A stretch of DNA of 13,893 nucleotides from Candidatus Nealsoniibacteriota bacterium (GTDB taxonomy: Bacteria; Patescibacteriota; Minisyncoccia; Minisyncoccales; MHMH01), in NCBI GenBank assembly GCA_016186525.1, contig JACPLM010000053.1:1-13893 (forward strand). Direction: 5' to 3'. Within the stretch, counting starts at the first letter, position 1, and every line of letters starts with the position of its first letter. A program made the position numbers and the translations under genes. The notes under the pieces are model-generated. The model did not search any database, had not been told where the DNA came from, and worked only from the letters and a program-made list of their open reading frames with translations. Below are positions 12,447-13,893 of the stretch, piece after piece.

Positions 12447-12851
12447 ATGGCTGATGAATTTGATAAAAAAGGAATCATGAAAGCAATGGCCGTGGCTTTA
12501 ACTATTTCCGTTTTGGGAATAGTGGTTTTGGGCTGGCAGTACCGGCGCCTGGAAAAGCAGCAGCTGCCTGCTTTGGAAGAAAAAATAGAGCAGAATTCAG
12601 CCCAAGATGTTTTGGAAAGGTTCTTGGCAACAAGAGCCGATATTCTTTTGACTGAAAGGGCCATGGAGCAGAAGTTGCAAGGAGATTTTTGGCCGGAAGA
12701 CAATTTGCACAATTACGAGATTGTAAAAGTTGAAAAACCAGCTAATGATAGTTATAAATTTGTTATCAAAGCAGGAGATTTGGTTGAAATAATCACTTTA
12801 ACTAAAATCCTCGGCAAATACTACATAGATTCTATTGAAATGGCAGGTTAG
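12447..12851 (+). CDS. Small single-pass membrane protein, unknown function
   Basis: I do not recognise this gene. The 134 residues begin with a short charged segment, then one hydrophobic helix (about 12-30, MKAMAVALTISVLGIVVLGW). A lysine/glutamate-rich stalk (RRLEKQQLPALEEKIEQN) follows, and an alpha/beta C-terminal domain (about 85-130, YEIVKVEKPANDSYKFVIKAG...GKYYIDSIEMAG) probably lies outside the membrane. There is no lipobox cysteine. It starts 1 nt after the gyrB stop with no SD, so it is almost certainly co-translated with gyrB, and it ends 8 bp before the secE promoter. The C-terminal part could be a small NTF2-like or lipoprotein-type domain, but I cannot support that. Confidence 0.8.
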   Translation: MADEFDKKGIMKAMAVALTISVLGIVVLGWQYRRLEKQQLPALEEKIEQNSAQDVLERFLATRADILLTERAMEQKLQGDFWPEDNLHNYEIVKVEKPANDSYKFVIKAGDLVEIITLTKILGKYYIDSIEMAG

Positions 12852-12859
12852 GTATCAGT

Positions 12860-12888
12860 TTGACATAATTGTTTAGTTTTGCTAATAT
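12860..12888 (+). promoter_or_regulatory. Strong promoter of secE-nusG
   Basis: TTGACA (12860-12865), exactly 17 bp, then TAATAT (12883-12888): the closest match to the sigma70 consensus in the window. The expected +1 is near 12895, giving a leader of about 30 nt. Confidence 0.8.
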
Positions 12889-12900
12889 AGGAATTGAACC

Positions 12901-12922
12901 CCGCGAGGGCGTTTTTAAAAAC
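12901..12922 (+). promoter_or_regulatory. Small hairpin and palindrome in the secE leader
   Basis: The 5' leader holds CCGCGAGGG (a 3-bp CCC-GCGA-GGG hairpin counting base 12900) followed by GTTTTTAAAAAC, a perfect 12-bp palindrome at 12911-12922, ending 2 nt before the secE ATG. The G-C hairpin followed by five Ts resembles a weak attenuator. No SD is present. Confidence 0.35.
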
Positions 12923-12924
12923 CA

Positions 12925-13110
12925 ATGACCGCAAAAATAGCCACTTTTTTAAAGGAGGTCCGTTTGGAGATAAAAAAAGTCAATTGGCCCACCAGGCCGC
13001 AAACTTTCAGGTACACACTGATTGTTTTGGGCATTTCGGGAGCCATAGCTTTCTTTTTGGGCGGGTTTGATTTTATAATCACATTCATAATCAATAAGTT
13101 TGTATTGTAA
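12925..13110 (+). CDS. secE: Preprotein translocase subunit SecE
   Basis: SecE clamps SecY in the SecYEG translocon of the inner membrane. The 61 residues have the conserved amphipathic helix FLKEVRLEIKKVNWPTR (8-24) and one membrane segment (about 30-57). The single-helix form is standard outside the enterobacteria. ATG 12925 gives the normal length. No SD precedes it; an AAAGGAGGTC inside the gene at about 12950-12959 simply encodes K-E-V. The stop codon abuts the nusG ATG. Confidence 0.95.
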   Translation: MTAKIATFLKEVRLEIKKVNWPTRPQTFRYTLIVLGISGAIAFFLGGFDFIITFIINKFVL

Positions 13111-13656
13111 ATGCCGAAACAACAAATAGAGCAGCAAAAAAATTGGTACGTCATTCATACTTATTCCGGCTATGAGGATGCCGTAGCTACCGCCCTTAAA
13201 CAAAGAGTGGAGTCTTTGGGCATGGAAGACAAAATTTTCAACGTCATAGTCCCCAAAGAAAAAAAGATTAAAATCAAAGAAGGAAAAAGGAAAGTGGTTG
13301 AAGAGAAGATTTACCCAGGATATGTTTTAGTGGAAATGATTGTTACCGATGACAGCTGGTATGTCGTAAGAAATACCCCGAATGTCACCGGTTTTGTGGG
13401 AGCTGGCACCACTCCCGTGCCCGTATCTTTGCAGGAGATTGAAATTTTAAAGAAAAAAATGGGCGTTGAAACTCCCCAGTTCAAAATTGACGTCCAGCTG
13501 GGCGATGCGGTAAAAATTACCGACGGGCCCTTTAAAGATTTTGACGGCAAAGTTTCAGAGATTGACCAAGAAAGAGGCAAGGTCAAGGTATTGGTCAACA
13601 TGTTCGGGAGGGATACCCCGGTAGAGTTAGATTCTTTACAGATTAAGAAAATTTAA
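13111..13656 (+). CDS. nusG: Transcription termination/antitermination factor NusG
   Basis: NusG binds the RNA polymerase clamp, reduces pausing, and couples to Rho or ribosomes. The 181 residues have the NGN domain ([19 protein letters not shown] at 11-29 through about 115, with YPGYVLVEM and [12 protein letters not shown]) and a C-terminal KOW domain (about 129-165, [19 protein letters not shown], then [11 protein letters not shown]). Length is normal. It begins directly after the secE stop with no SD, so translation is coupled. The usual next genes, rplK and rplA, do not follow; a radical SAM gene starts 26 nt downstream. Confidence 0.97.
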   Translation: MPKQQIEQQKNWYVIHTYSGYEDAVATALKQRVESLGMEDKIFNVIVPKEKKIKIKEGKRKVVEEKIYPGYVLVEMIVTDDSWYVVRNTPNVTGFVGAGTTPVPVSLQEIEILKKKMGVETPQFKIDVQLGDAVKITDGPFKDFDGKVSEIDQERGKVKVLVNMFGRDTPVELDSLQIKKI

Positions 13657-13666
13657 GATATTCGGA

Positions 13667-13682
13667 AATCAATCCATTGATT
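13667..13682. repeat. Inverted repeat just before the radical SAM start
   Basis: AATCAAT-CC-ATTGATT is a perfect 7-bp-arm palindrome that ends directly at the ATG (13683). It occupies the place of an SD. It could be an operator or a start-site hairpin, or be coincidental in AT-rich DNA. Confidence 0.4.
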
Positions 13683-13893
13683 ATGAAAATTTTATTAGTC
13701 TATCCTAAATATCCCGAAACTTTTTGGAGTTTTAAGCACGCTTTGAAATTTATCGGCAAAAAAGCGACTTTTCCGCCATTGGGACTTTTAACCGTAGCTG
13801 CCATGCTTCCTTCAGATTGGCAAAAGAAATTAGTTGACATGAACGTTGAAAACCTGGGAGATAGCGATATAAAATGGGCAGATTATATTTTTA
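13683..13893 (+). CDS. B12-binding radical SAM protein, N-terminal part (runs off window)
   Basis: Seventy residues are visible: [19 protein letters not shown], then [36 protein letters not shown], and DIKWADYIF. This is the N-terminal cobalamin-binding Rossmann domain of a family of B12-dependent radical SAM proteins (typically starting with LLVYP and containing FPPLGLL). The radical SAM CxxxCxxC motif would lie beyond the window, so the catalytic class cannot be checked. Substrate is unknown. The start ATG follows nusG by 26 nt, has no SD, and directly abuts a palindrome. It is probably read through from the secE-nusG promoter, as no terminator is seen between. Confidence 0.85.
   Translation, partial: MKILLVYPKYPETFWSFKHALKFIGKKATFPPLGLLTVAAMLPSDWQKKLVDMNVENLGDSDIKWADYIF

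Noticed and set aside
12950..12966. Internal SD and TTG start for a shorter SecE
   Set aside because: The AAAGGAGGTC encodes the conserved K-E-V of the SecE amphipathic helix; starting later would remove it.
1..13893. CRISPR array, toxin-antitoxin pair or prophage
   Set aside because: No regularly spaced repeats, cas genes, phage structural genes or recognisable antitoxin partner are visible; the HEPN-like gene has no small partner ORF beside it.

Overview
This window looks like a piece of a Candidate Phyla Radiation (Patescibacteria, Parcubacteria-like) chromosome. The case rests on moderately AT-rich, densely packed genes that often overlap; compact versions of universal proteins (a 658-residue PheT without its N-terminal tRNA-binding domain, a 646-residue GyrB, a 61-residue SecE); a ProRS C-terminal half with a CxxC...CxxC zinc knuckle; many starts without a Shine-Dalgarno (SD) sequence; and a group I intron in a tRNA gene. 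TGA ends gatC and the HEPN-like gene, so the UGA-glycine code of some CPR lineages does not apply. The assignment is inferred from family resemblance only.

Layout. 1-3821: proS (3' part), mreB, gatC, gatA and a membrane-anchored HEPN-like gene, with little or no space between them. 3835-5228: an RNA and mobile-DNA hotspot. It holds an initiator tRNA-fMet split after U33 by a 699-nt group I intron, whose P1 loop carries an antisense LAGLIDADG-like endonuclease gene; then two back-to-back palindromes, a GIY-YIG nuclease gene, tRNA-Met(CAT), tRNA-Asp(GTC), and a 22-bp duplication of the tRNA-Asp 3' end 126 bp downstream. 5251-7434: a zinc-ribbon/hemerythrin gene and the pyrimidine pair pyrF-pyrE, all three with strong SD sequences and bounded by intrinsic terminators. 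7502-12851: a promoter giving an apparently leaderless pheS, then pheT, gyrB and a small membrane protein, tightly linked. 12860-13893: a consensus-like promoter, secE, nusG and the start of a B12-binding radical SAM gene.

How the genes work together. Most serve information processing: aminoacylation and its correction (ProRS, PheRS, GatCA, three tRNAs), DNA supercoiling (GyrB), transcription elongation (NusG) and secretion (SecE). MreB gives cell shape and PyrF/PyrE complete UMP synthesis.

The most remarkable object is the interrupted initiator tRNA. Its core helices (P1, P3-P8, P9) can be paired by eye, the 5' exon ends in U pairing with G of the guide sequence, and the intron ends in G. 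The stop codon of the antisense nuclease lies across the 5' splice site. The initiator tRNA itself keeps the C1-A72 mismatch but has lost one of the three anticodon-stem G-C pairs and has an altered elbow (A18/G55). Other points worth checking are the compressed gatC-gatA junction with an in-frame A_AAA_AAG heptamer, short repeats embedded in gatA, pheS and pheT, and the tRNA-Asp att-like repeat.
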